This document shows, one piece after another, positions 50,371 through 58,467 of a DNA stretch of 64,000 nucleotides. The notes under the pieces are model-generated. The model was not told the origin of the DNA, searched no databases, and worked only from the letters and a program-made list of their open reading frames with translations. The stretch comes from Bacteroidales bacterium UBA5433 (GTDB taxonomy: Bacteria > Bacteroidota > Bacteroidia > Bacteroidales > UBA932): contig DIRP01000012.1 of assembly GCA_002427525.1 (NCBI GenBank), forward strand, positions 64,270 through 128,269. Direction: 5' to 3'. The number at the start of each line of letters is the position of its first letter. The stretch's first letter is position 1. The position numbers were made by a program, and so were the translations under genes.

Positions 50371-51777
50371 TTAGTTTTTTAATCGTCTTATTTTATATCC
50401 CACGGCTGCTGCAAACAACGAGAAAACAGGAAGAATCAGGTTGAAAAAACAGTAGGGAAGGTAAGTGAGGGTAGCCACGTTTAAAACGGTAGACTGTGCC
50501 ACAGCACATGTGTTCCAGGGAACCAGCACAGAGGTGACCGTTGCCGATTCTTCAATGGTCCGGGAAAGCAATTCCGGAGCAAAACCCTGTTTCCGGTAGC
50601 TCTCCGTGAACATGTTGGCGGGCATGATGATGGTCATATACTGATCTCCCAGTGTCATATTGAAAAAAATACATGTGCCCAGAGTAGAAGCTATGGTAGA
50701 TACCGTATTCTTCATAAACTTGAGCAGGTATTGAGTAATAACATGAATCATGCCAGAGGCTGACATGACACCGGCATAGGCAATAACGCATAAAATCAGC
50801 CAAACGGTATTCATCATGCCTGCCATACCGTTTGTTGAAGTCAGGTTGTTTAAGATTTTATCTCCTGTATCAATTTCTACGTGGGAACCAATCATGGTAA
50901 TGGCAGCTGCAAAGCGTCCTCCACCAATAGCGTCGCAAATTTGGGGCTGGAATAGTACAGCAGCTATAGCACCGGCCAGGGCGGAAACAAATAACGTTAC
51001 AAAAGGAGGGACTTTTTTGACAACCAGGAATATGGAAATCAAAGGAATCAGAAGAAACCATCCGGAAATATTAAAGGTGTTTTGCAAAGCAAGCAACTGG
51101 GTCTGTATGTCAACGGTACTGTCTGTGGGGATGGTAAGCCCTGCAATCAGGTAGATAATCAGGCATATGATAAATACAGGTAAACTGTTTACCAGCATAT
51201 ACCGGATGTGGGTAAAGAGCGGTACATTGCAAAAAGAAGAAGCCAGGTTTGTTGTGTCTGAAAGCGGTGACATCTGATCTCCGAAATAGGCTCCGGAAAT
51301 GATGGCTCCTGCCAGCCAGGGGGTAGGAAATCCAATGATTTGACCTGCTCCCAGCAACGCTACTCCAAAAGTGCCTACGGTACTCCAGGAGCTGCCCGTT
51401 ACCAGAGATATGACACTACTTATGACAAAAGTCAACGGTAAAAATACAGCCGGATGAATAACCTTCAGGCCGTAGTAGATCATAGATGGAATAATACCAC
51501 TGCACATCCAGCTTCCTATAAGAGCGCCAATGGCAATCAATATGAGGATGGCCGGGTAGGTGTTCTTCAGGTGGGTTACCATGCCCTCTTCTGCCTGCTC
51601 CCAGGTCAGACCGTAGAAGATGTGGGAAATAGCAAAGGCAATTACAGTTACAAAAAGCAATGTGAACTGGGAAGGGCCGGCTGTCACCTGGTCCCCAAAT
51701 ATCCGGACACACGTAAAAATAATAACAATAAGAAGAAGTAGGGGAATAAGGCTGACAAAAAGGGATGGCTTTTTCAT
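50371..51777 (-). CDS. nhaC: Na+/H+ antiporter NhaC
   Basis: A 468-residue inner membrane antiporter with about 12 hydrophobic helices. Typical NhaC stretches are SSVISLVTGSSWSTVGTFGVALLG, GAIISGAYFGDQMSPLSDTTNLAS (parts shown) and NTCAVAQSTVL. It exchanges sodium for protons and helps in pH and sodium homeostasis. It lies 9 bp after pmbA, indicating one transcript. Confidence 0.92.
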   Translation of the reverse strand: MKKPSLFVSLIPLLLLIVIIFTCVRIFGDQVTAGPSQFTLLFVTVIAFAISHIFYGLTWEQAEEGMVTHLKNTYPAILILIAIGALIGSWMCSGIIPSMIYYGLKVIHPAVFLPLTFVISSVISLVTGSSWSTVGTFGVALLGAGQIIGFPTPWLAGAIISGAYFGDQMSPLSDTTNLASSFCNVPLFTHIRYMLVNSLPVFIICLIIYLIAGLTIPTDSTVDIQTQLLALQNTFNISGWFLLIPLISIFLVVKKVPPFVTLFVSALAGAIAAVLFQPQICDAIGGGRFAAAITMIGSHVEIDTGDKILNNLTSTNGMAGMMNTVWLILCVIAYAGVMSASGMIHVITQYLLKFMKNTVSTIASTLGTCIFFNMTLGDQYMTIIMPANMFTESYRKQGFAPELLSRTIEESATVTSVLVPWNTCAVAQSTVLNVATLTYLPYCFFNLILPVFSLFAAAVGYKIRRLKN

Positions 51778-51786
51778 ACGTTTTGC

Positions 51787-53127
51787 TTATAGGCCTGCCA
51801 ATTCAACATGTTCAAATAACAGAGAAGGTATGAGCCAGGAAGATGTGGTCAGGGCATCATCGCCGGCCATTATTAATTGATTCCAAAGTTCTGTCATGTT
51901 TCCTGTCATGACCATTTCGTTCACCGGGGTGGTTATTTGCCCGTTTTCAACAAGAAACCCTTCTATACCGTAAGAAAAGTCTCCCGTTGCCGAATTGCAA
52001 TTTCCACCGTTAAACCCGGTTATAACCAAACCGTTGTGCATATTTCCGGCCAGGGATATCATGCTGCCGCTCCCTCCGGTAAGGATTAGAGTAGAAGGAG
52101 AAGATATGGTACAGGGCATGTTCATTTTTGCACTATAATAGGTGTTCAGGTAGAATACGTGCAATATGCCTTGATCAATAACAGTTCTCTTTTTAGTTGC
52201 GGTTCCCTCGGTATCAAAGAAGCTACAACCGGGCAACTCCATTTTATGCGGGTTATCAATAAGCGTTAACACAGAAGAGCCCACACGCTGTTCCAGTTTG
52301 TTCAACAGAAAAGAGTTTTGTTGCTGGAGTGAGGGACCGGACAGGGCGTCTATAACAGGAGCCAGCAAGGTAGATGCTGCCCGGTTTTCTACTATTACGT
52401 GGTACCGGCCCGATTTTATTTTTTGCGGATTCCTTTTGGCCAGGGCGCGTTGGAGGGCTGTGGCTGCACAGGCTTGGGGAATGGTGTGGTTGTTGTCTGT
52501 AACACCAATACCCAGCGCAGCCGGAGAGAGACCGCCTATATAATCCCAGTCAAAGGGGCGGGTGCCGTCCGAACCTTTGACCGAGCATTCGGCTGATAAA
52601 CTGTACCAGGTTTCATCTGAGGTACAATCCAGGCCTGCAGAATCTTTCATATGCAACCACCTTCTGGTATCTTCAAAACGTGCAGATACGTTAATCAACG
52701 CCGGGTCTTTACCGTACACGGCATCAGCACAGGTAAACAGCAGTTCTTTTTTCTGCCGGGTACTTACTTCATCCGTAAAGGCGTTCTGCAACGGGGGACC
52801 GTTGTAACGGATTGTTTCCGGAACCAGTTTTCTGTATGGATCAGGAGCCAGCAATCTTACAGAAGCCATGGTTTGATCCAGGAGGCGGTCAATGTCGGCT
52901 GCTTCTGTTTTATTGGTGGAACATGTACCGTAACGGCCGTCTGCAAATACGTGAATTTGCAATACAGATTCAACGGCACTTTGGATTTGTTCCAGGGTGT
53001 TATTCAATACCGTAAGTCCGTCTGATTCATCCCTGACGGCTGTAACACGGGCAGCAGAGGCGCCTTTTTTTAATGCAGATTTCAGGGCGTACGCTGCTGT
53101 TTCCTGCAACAGGTCTTTTTCTTTCAT
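51787..53127 (-). CDS. pmbA: TldE/PmbA-type subunit of the metalloprotease complex
   Basis: A 446-residue member of the TldD/PmbA family without the HExxxH zinc motif, so it is the non-catalytic TldE-type partner. Visible family features are the N-terminal helical region (KKGASAARVTAVRDES) and the C-terminal glycine-rich barrel NGLVITGFNGGNCNSATGDFSYGIEGF (in parts, about 373-399). The start at 53127 overlaps the tldD stop as ATGA. TldD and TldE form a heterodimeric protease that cleaves unfolded peptides and matures some peptide natural products. Confidence 0.93.
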   Translation of the reverse strand: MKEKDLLQETAAYALKSALKKGASAARVTAVRDESDGLTVLNNTLEQIQSAVESVLQIHVFADGRYGTCSTNKTEAADIDRLLDQTMASVRLLAPDPYRKLVPETIRYNGPPLQNAFTDEVSTRQKKELLFTCADAVYGKDPALINVSARFEDTRRWLHMKDSAGLDCTSDETWYSLSAECSVKGSDGTRPFDWDYIGGLSPAALGIGVTDNNHTIPQACAATALQRALAKRNPQKIKSGRYHVIVENRAASTLLAPVIDALSGPSLQQQNSFLLNKLEQRVGSSVLTLIDNPHKMELPGCSFFDTEGTATKKRTVIDQGILHVFYLNTYYSAKMNMPCTISSPSTLILTGGSGSMISLAGNMHNGLVITGFNGGNCNSATGDFSYGIEGFLVENGQITTPVNEMVMTGNMTELWNQLIMAGDDALTTSSWLIPSLLFEHVELAGL

Positions 53128-54506
53128 ATACGTCCTCCTACGGTAAGTGCATTGATAAGAACAGAAGGCATACCACACGAAACAGGACAGCTTTGCCCTT
53201 TGCCGCACGTCCACGCTCCGTTATCTATAATCAGGTTGTTGGCTACTCCGGTAATACCGGCTAAAGTTTGGGGTCCGTTGCCAATAATGTTGGTGTCTTT
53301 AATCGGTTGTGTTAATTTTCCGTTTTCAATCAGGTAGCCGCTTTTGACAAAAAAAGTAAAATCACCGGCTCCAATCTGCACTTGTCCGTTGCTGAAAGTG
53401 TCCACATACAGTCCTTTTTTTACAGAGGCAATCAAAGTTTCTTCGCAATCGGGACCGTTTTCCATATAGGTCGTACGCATGCGTGGCAGGGGCATATAGC
53501 GGAAAGATTCCCGCCTTCCGTTTCCGGTAGGGTTTGTATTGAAGAAGCGGGCCGAGATGCGGTCGTGCAAAAAAGACGTAAGTATGCCGTCCGTGACCAG
53601 GTACGTTTTCTGCGTAGGAACGCCTTCATCATCAACATTCAAAGACCCCCTGTTTCCCGGAAGGGTGCCGTCATCAACCACATGGATTCCCTGTTTGCAG
53701 ACACGTTGGCCCATTTTCTCGGAAAAGACGGATTCGTTCTTTCTTATAAAATCGGCCTCAAAGGCATGTCCCACTGCCTCGTGCAATAAAATACCGGAAC
53801 TGCCGGCAGACATCACAACGGGCATTTCCCCGCCTTTCGGTTGCCTGGCACCAAAGAGGAAAGCCGTCTGATCCACTACTTCCCGGGATAGTTCTTTAAT
53901 GAGTTCAAGGGTCAGGAACTCGGCTCCCATACGGAATGATCGTGAAACAGAGGCTGTTTCTATTTGTCCTTCCTGTTCCATTATGCAGGTTACCCTGAGT
54001 GAGGCCAGGGGGCGTATATCTAAAAAATGTTCTCCCAGGGAGTTGTGAAATTCAATGGTTGAAGTACTGTCTGCCAGGCGTGCAATAACTTTACAAACGC
54101 GTTTGTCTGCTCCAAATACCAGGTCGTTCAGTTCGTACAGGAAAGGTATTTTTTCCTGTGCAGTAATGCTATCCCACGGAGTTTGAACCCGATACCTGTC
54201 AGGCAGGTATAATGTGGTAAACCGGTCCGGAGTCTGTACGGATGTACCTTTATCTGCAATGTAAGAAGCCGTAATGGCTGCTTTTTCCCTGTCTGCCGGC
54301 AGGGAACTTTCTGTAAAAGCATACCCGGTATTTTGGTCTTTTACTACCCGTATACCCAGACCTCCTTCGTGGAGTACCCCCACTGTGTTGACTTCTCCGT
54401 CTCTGAGCACAAGGTCGTTAGAGTACGTTTGTTCCAGGTAGAGGTCTGCATAATCTCCGCCTTTGCCAAGTGCCAGGTTTAGTAATTTTTTTGAATCTAT
54501 GAGCAC
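53124..54506 (-). CDS. tldD: TldD metalloprotease
   Basis: A 460-residue protease with the zinc-binding motif HEAVGHAFEADFI (HExxxH) near residue 240, flanked by MSAGSSGILL and the GVPTQKTYLV region, and the C-terminal glycine-rich GAGDFTFFVKSGYLIENGK. The start is GTG at 54506, giving MLIDSKKLLN; no ATG occurs in the first 20 codons. A -7 box sits nine bases upstream, so the leader is very short. It heads the operon tldD-pmbA-nhaC-FKBP. Confidence 0.94.
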   Translation of the reverse strand: MLIDSKKLLNLALGKGGDYADLYLEQTYSNDLVLRDGEVNTVGVLHEGGLGIRVVKDQNTGYAFTESSLPADREKAAITASYIADKGTSVQTPDRFTTLYLPDRYRVQTPWDSITAQEKIPFLYELNDLVFGADKRVCKVIARLADSTSTIEFHNSLGEHFLDIRPLASLRVTCIMEQEGQIETASVSRSFRMGAEFLTLELIKELSREVVDQTAFLFGARQPKGGEMPVVMSAGSSGILLHEAVGHAFEADFIRKNESVFSEKMGQRVCKQGIHVVDDGTLPGNRGSLNVDDEGVPTQKTYLVTDGILTSFLHDRISARFFNTNPTGNGRRESFRYMPLPRMRTTYMENGPDCEETLIASVKKGLYVDTFSNGQVQIGAGDFTFFVKSGYLIENGKLTQPIKDTNIIGNGPQTLAGITGVANNLIIDNGAWTCGKGQSCPVSCGMPSVLINALTVGGRI

Positions 54507-54514
54507 AATGGAAA

Positions 54515-54522
54515 CAAAAGTA
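54515..54522 (-). promoter_or_regulatory. Promoter -7 box for the tldD operon
   Basis: The minus strand reads TACTTTTG, a full TAnnTTTG match, eight bases from the tldD GTG start. Confidence 0.6.
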
Positions 54523-54563
54523 AATAAAAAATGCTACTTTTACCGTATCAAAATATAAAGTTT

Positions 54564-54722
54564 ATGAAAAAGTACGAATGCGATTTGTGTGGGTACGTTT
54601 ACGACCCTGCTGAAGGAGATCCCGATAACGGTGTTGCTCCAGGAACTGCCTTTGAAGACATCCCTGAAGATTGGGTGTGCCCGCTGTGTGGGGCCGGGAA
54701 AGAAGATTTTTCCCCTTTATAG
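54564..54722 (+). CDS. Rubredoxin
   Basis: A 52-residue iron protein with the two CxxCG knuckles CDLCGY (6-11) and CPLCGA (39-44), and PEDWVCPLCG typical of rubredoxins. The start chosen is the ATG at 54564, giving MKKYECDLCGY. Rubredoxin carries single electrons, often to oxygen- or peroxide-reducing enzymes in anaerobes. It is divergent from tldD and separated by 57 bp. Confidence 0.97.
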   Translation: MKKYECDLCGYVYDPAEGDPDNGVAPGTAFEDIPEDWVCPLCGAGKEDFSPL

Positions 54723-54832
54723 GCTCTGTCTTTCTTGCCGGGAAGGATGGTGACGAAAAATACCGGAATATGCAGTATTGCGAGATTTCGTGCATTTAGA
54801 TTATAGTATATCGTGTGTATCACAATTAAATT

Positions 54833-56080
54833 ATGCATATGAAATCATTATCCGGTTTTTGTATTTTCGCCGTCCTTTTCGGTTTTTCTTTTATTTCCTG
54901 TTCTAAATGGGACAGAAAATCTCCTATTGACAGGCAAGATATTGTCCTGACCAAAGCCCAGCAAGAGGTGCTGGACAGCAGCCAGGTATTTGCTATTGAC
55001 TTTTTCAAGGAAATGTGCAGGGAACTGGAGAAAGGCAATCTGTTTATTTCTCCCCTGAGTGCATCCATGGCGCTTTCTGCCGTAACAAACGGCGGTGCAG
55101 GAACTACCATGGAAGGTATGAAGGCAACCCTGGGGTTTGGGAACTTTTCTTTGGAACAGATGAATGATTTTTACAAAATGCTTGTTCCCGCCTTAAAAAA
55201 AGCAGACAATACTGTTGACTTGCTTGTAGCCAATGCTGCATGGATAGAGCAAACCTTTCCGGTGAAAGAGTCCTTTACGAACTCTTTGCAGGATTATTAC
55301 GATGCATCTATCAACAAACTGGATTTTAACGATCCAAAATCACCTGACGTAATCAACGCTTGGTGCAGCGAAAACACAAAAGGAATGATCAAAGAGATCA
55401 TTGACCGCATTGACCCGGCGTACAGGTTGTTTTACACAAATGCTCTCTACTTTAAAGGCGATTGGAAAAGTACTTTTGACAAAAAAGACAGTCGGAAAGG
55501 TCCTTTCCAAAATGCCTCGGGTCATACTTCACAAATTGTTTTTATGGAGCAGACGCAAACGCTCCGTTACTATACGAACAAGAAAGTAGCCTTGGCCGAA
55601 TTGCCATACGGAAATGAAGCGTTTAGTATGGTAGTAGCCTTGCCGGCCGAAGGCATGTCTGCAGAAGACCTGGCTTTGTCCCTGGACATAGCCACGTGGA
55701 ATGACTGGATGGAATCCCTTTATCCGGCCACGCTTCACGTGCGTATGCCGCGTTTTGAGTTGGCTTTTGATACAGAAGACATGATGATCCCTGTATTGGC
55801 ACGTATGGGTATGGGGATTGCCTTTGACCCACTGATGGCAGATTTTTCGCACATCAGTGACATTCCGCTTTTTATAGGTATGGTTAAGCAGAGTACCCGC
55901 ATTCAGGTAGATGAGAAAGGCACCGAGGCGGCTGCCGTAACCATTATTGGATTCGAACTCACTTCTGCAGGACCGGATCCGCAACCCATCCCTTTTCATG
56001 TGGACAGGCCTTTTCTGCTTTTCATCAAGGAAAAAAGCACGGGAACTATCCTGTTCTCGGGACTTATCAAGGAATTGTAA
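54833..56080 (+). CDS. Serpin family protease inhibitor, probable lipoprotein
   Basis: A 415-residue serpin. The N-terminus (MHMKSLSGFCIFAVLFGFSFISCSK) looks like a lipoprotein signal, with Cys23 as the acylation site, so it would be on the cell surface or in the periplasm. Serpin motifs include NLFISPLSASMALSAV (about 62-77), NALYFKGDWKSTF and the hinge GTEAAAVT (about 363-370), whose small residues indicate an inhibitory serpin able to insert its loop. The reactive loop then reads IIGFELTSAG and the chain ends DRPFLLFIKEK. Oral and gut Bacteroidota, such as Tannerella with miropin, carry similar proteins. Target protease unknown. A second ATG 6 bp downstream is possible. Confidence 0.93.
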   Translation: MHMKSLSGFCIFAVLFGFSFISCSKWDRKSPIDRQDIVLTKAQQEVLDSSQVFAIDFFKEMCRELEKGNLFISPLSASMALSAVTNGGAGTTMEGMKATLGFGNFSLEQMNDFYKMLVPALKKADNTVDLLVANAAWIEQTFPVKESFTNSLQDYYDASINKLDFNDPKSPDVINAWCSENTKGMIKEIIDRIDPAYRLFYTNALYFKGDWKSTFDKKDSRKGPFQNASGHTSQIVFMEQTQTLRYYTNKKVALAELPYGNEAFSMVVALPAEGMSAEDLALSLDIATWNDWMESLYPATLHVRMPRFELAFDTEDMMIPVLARMGMGIAFDPLMADFSHISDIPLFIGMVKQSTRIQVDEKGTEAAAVTIIGFELTSAGPDPQPIPFHVDRPFLLFIKEKSTGTILFSGLIKEL

Positions 56081-56087
56081 TAGAGCG

Positions 56088-56107
56088 GGATAAAGCCGGA
56101 TAAAGCC
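56088..56107. repeat. Tandem 10-bp repeat between serpin and dgt
   Basis: GGATAAAGCC occurs twice in tandem at 56088-56097 and 56098-56107, in the short gap between the convergent 3' ends. No T-run follows, so it does not look like a terminator. Confidence 0.7.
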
Positions 56108-56109
56108 GG

Positions 56110-57369
56110 TCAGAAAGAAATGATTTCCTGGTACACGCGGATGGCAAAATTGTCTGTCATCCCCGCAATATAATCGATGATGGCCCTGCGGTATTGCGTT
56201 CTGTCGGAAAGGTCATAAATCAAATCGTTTTCAAACCGGGCGTCTTCCCGGGCCTTTGGATCAATAAGGCTGTATTTGATAAGCCATTCCCGGAAGTACC
56301 GTAACAGCGTAGGGAATTTATACATACTGTCCTCTATGTTCTTAAGCAAGTCGCTCCCGTAGAATGTGTCCAGAAAGTCAAAAACAGTCCGGATAATGCA
56401 GCGTGCGTATTCCTGGTAATACACCAACCGGGGGTGGAAATAGATGTGCCGGTAGTTGAACTCTTTAATTTCAACCAACAGGTCGTAATACGTGTGGGAA
56501 AAATGCATGCCTTCTTCCGGCGAGGAATGGGTACACAGATCTTTTATAAACAGTTCTATCAGGGCTGTGTTGTTGGCCACCAGGGGTTTGTTGTCTTCCA
56601 CACCCCGGGGCAAGGGGACCTTACGAAGCAGTTTGTTCAGTTGTTCCAGACGGTCGGGCTCCAGCAGGTTCAGTTCAATGGCATCCTCAATATCCCGGCC
56701 CAGGTATGCAATTTTGTCCGACAACTTGACTACGCAACCTTCCCAAGTATACGGCATGTATTGGTTGGGACGTTCAATTTGCTCCAAATCAACGGCCTGA
56801 ACACGGGGGTACAGTCCGTTTTCATCGGTTTCTCCGCAATGGGAAATAATTCCGTCACGTACGGCATACGTGAGCCGCAGGTTTTTATGAATTCCGTAGG
56901 CATTGGGCAGGGTAGCAATCTTATCTGCCGTGTAGAGTCCGTTTTTTTCATGCCAGAAAGAACCGTCCCATTGTTGCATGATTTCTGAAAGGAGCGTTTC
57001 TCCTTCGTGTCCAAACGGGCTGTGACCCAAATCGTGGCCCAAGGCAATGGCCTGGGTAAGTTCTGTATTCAGCCCCATGAATTTGGAAATGGTATAGCTG
57101 ATGGATGCCACATGATTCACATGTTCCATGCGTGTGCAAATGTGGTCGTTCTGTGTAGCAAAAAACACCTGGGTTTTATGTTTCAGGCGGCGGTATGATG
57201 TACAGTGCAGAATGCGCGAATAGTCTCTGTAAAAGGGAGAACGTGTTTCGTCCGGTTTTTCTTCATGAGGGAAATACTCCCGGCCCCGTTGCAGGGATTG
57301 CTCCCATTTGGGGTGGGTGTGGCTCATTTGTCCTTTACTGAATAAACCGGGTGTCATTTTTTTAGTCAT
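56110..57369 (-). CDS. dgt: Deoxyguanosinetriphosphate triphosphohydrolase (HD domain)
   Basis: A 419-residue HD-domain dNTPase that splits dGTP into deoxyguanosine and triphosphate. The metal site is shown by RRLKHKTQVF (about 55-64) and the HD pair in ALGHDLGHSPFGHEGE (about 108-123), then ISHCGETDEN. The start at 57369 gives a 4-bp ATGA overlap with the galE stop; an in-frame ATG 24 bp upstream is within galE. It trims dNTP pools and may aid phage defence; a housekeeping role is more likely. Confidence 0.92.
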   Translation of the reverse strand: MTKKMTPGLFSKGQMSHTHPKWEQSLQRGREYFPHEEKPDETRSPFYRDYSRILHCTSYRRLKHKTQVFFATQNDHICTRMEHVNHVASISYTISKFMGLNTELTQAIALGHDLGHSPFGHEGETLLSEIMQQWDGSFWHEKNGLYTADKIATLPNAYGIHKNLRLTYAVRDGIISHCGETDENGLYPRVQAVDLEQIERPNQYMPYTWEGCVVKLSDKIAYLGRDIEDAIELNLLEPDRLEQLNKLLRKVPLPRGVEDNKPLVANNTALIELFIKDLCTHSSPEEGMHFSHTYYDLLVEIKEFNYRHIYFHPRLVYYQEYARCIIRTVFDFLDTFYGSDLLKNIEDSMYKFPTLLRYFREWLIKYSLIDPKAREDARFENDLIYDLSDRTQYRRAIIDYIAGMTDNFAIRVYQEIISF

Positions 57370-58385
57370 AAGCCGCGCAATTTTTTTTCCCATGCCCAGG
57401 CATTGGCTAGTGTTTCTTCAATAGGTTTTTCTGCTTTCCATTCCAGGATTCTGTTGGCCAGTGAAGTATCTGCCCAGACAGCTTCTACGTCGCCTGCGCG
57501 CCTTTCGGCGAATTTGTACTTCACATCTACCTTATTTACTGTGCAGAACTTCTGTACCAGCTCCAGTACCGAAAGGGGGCGTCCGGTGCCTACGTTATAG
57601 ATTTCGCAGGATCCGGGACCGTTCTTTTCCTGCATCTTGTTCAGTGCGCATACATGTGCCCGGGCCAGGTCAGTTACATCTATGTAATCACGCAGGGCTG
57701 TTCCGTCCGGCGTGTTGTAATCGTTTCCAAAAATTTGTAACACATCCCTGACGCCCGCAGCTGTTTGTGTAATAAAAGGTACCAGGTTGTTGGGTACTCC
57801 GCGCGGCAATTCTCCAATGAGGGCAGAAGGATGCGCTCCAATGGGATTGAAATACCGCAGAATGATTCCTTTCAGCAGTGGGTTGGCTTTTGTGGCATCC
57901 AGCAAAATATCTTCACAAATCTTCTTGGTATTGCCGTACGGGTTGGTTGCCTTACCTCTTGGAGTATTTTCGGTAACCGGGAGGGTGTCCGGTTGTCCGT
58001 AAACAGTTGCCGAGGAGGAAAACACCATGTTACCTCCTCCGTTCTCCAGCAATACCTGAAGAACCGTAAGAAAAGAAGTGATGTTGTTGCTGTAATATAC
58101 CAGAGGTTTTTCAACACTCTCTCCAACAGCCTTGTAGGCTGCAAAATGGATAACTCCGTCTATGCGGTGGTTGTTGAACAGGCTTTGCAGCTCTTCCTTT
58201 TTGCAGCAATCAACCTGGTAAAATGGCAATTTGTTATTGGTTATTTTCTCAACACCCTTCAGGCATGTTGTATCTGAATTGGACAGGTTGTCTGCAACAA
58301 CAACGCGGTAGCCTGCTGCTGCCAGCTCTACAGCGGTGTGGCTTCCAATATAGCCCGTGCCTCCTGTAATGAGTATGGTTTTCAT
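57366..58385 (-). CDS. galE: UDP-glucose 4-epimerase
   Basis: A 339-residue short-chain dehydrogenase enzyme that interconverts UDP-glucose and UDP-galactose. The NAD-binding loop GGTGYIGSHTAVEL (about 7-20), the SSSATVYG segment, and the catalytic YxxxK in NPYGNTKKICED (about 147-158) are present, with the later SLSVLELVQKF-like PLSVLELVQKF segment. Needed for galactose-containing glycans. Cotranscribed with dgt. Confidence 0.96.
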   Translation of the reverse strand: MKTILITGGTGYIGSHTAVELAAAGYRVVVADNLSNSDTTCLKGVEKITNNKLPFYQVDCCKKEELQSLFNNHRIDGVIHFAAYKAVGESVEKPLVYYSNNITSFLTVLQVLLENGGGNMVFSSSATVYGQPDTLPVTENTPRGKATNPYGNTKKICEDILLDATKANPLLKGIILRYFNPIGAHPSALIGELPRGVPNNLVPFITQTAAGVRDVLQIFGNDYNTPDGTALRDYIDVTDLARAHVCALNKMQEKNGPGSCEIYNVGTGRPLSVLELVQKFCTVNKVDVKYKFAERRAGDVEAVWADTSLANRILEWKAEKPIEETLANAWAWEKKLRGL

Positions 58386-58400
58386 TACAACAAAGATAAG

Positions 58401-58437
58401 AAAAACCGGCTAAGAAATTATTTCTCAGCCGGTTTTT
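58401..58437 (-). terminator. Terminator downstream of ppdK
   Basis: AAAAACCGGCT pairs with AGCCGGTTTTT (58401-58411 and 58427-58437), with further pairing of AGAAA and TTTCT inside. Because both arms end in A/T runs it can work for the minus-strand ppdK and insulate galE. It lies just beyond the ppdK stop. Confidence 0.85.
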
Positions 58438-58467
58438 GGTTTATTGAAACCCAACTCTATAGGAGTA

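Noticed and set aside
56081..56109. Terminator between serpin and dgt
   Set aside because: The tandem GGATAAAGCC repeat can form only a weak CCGG stem and no T-run follows.
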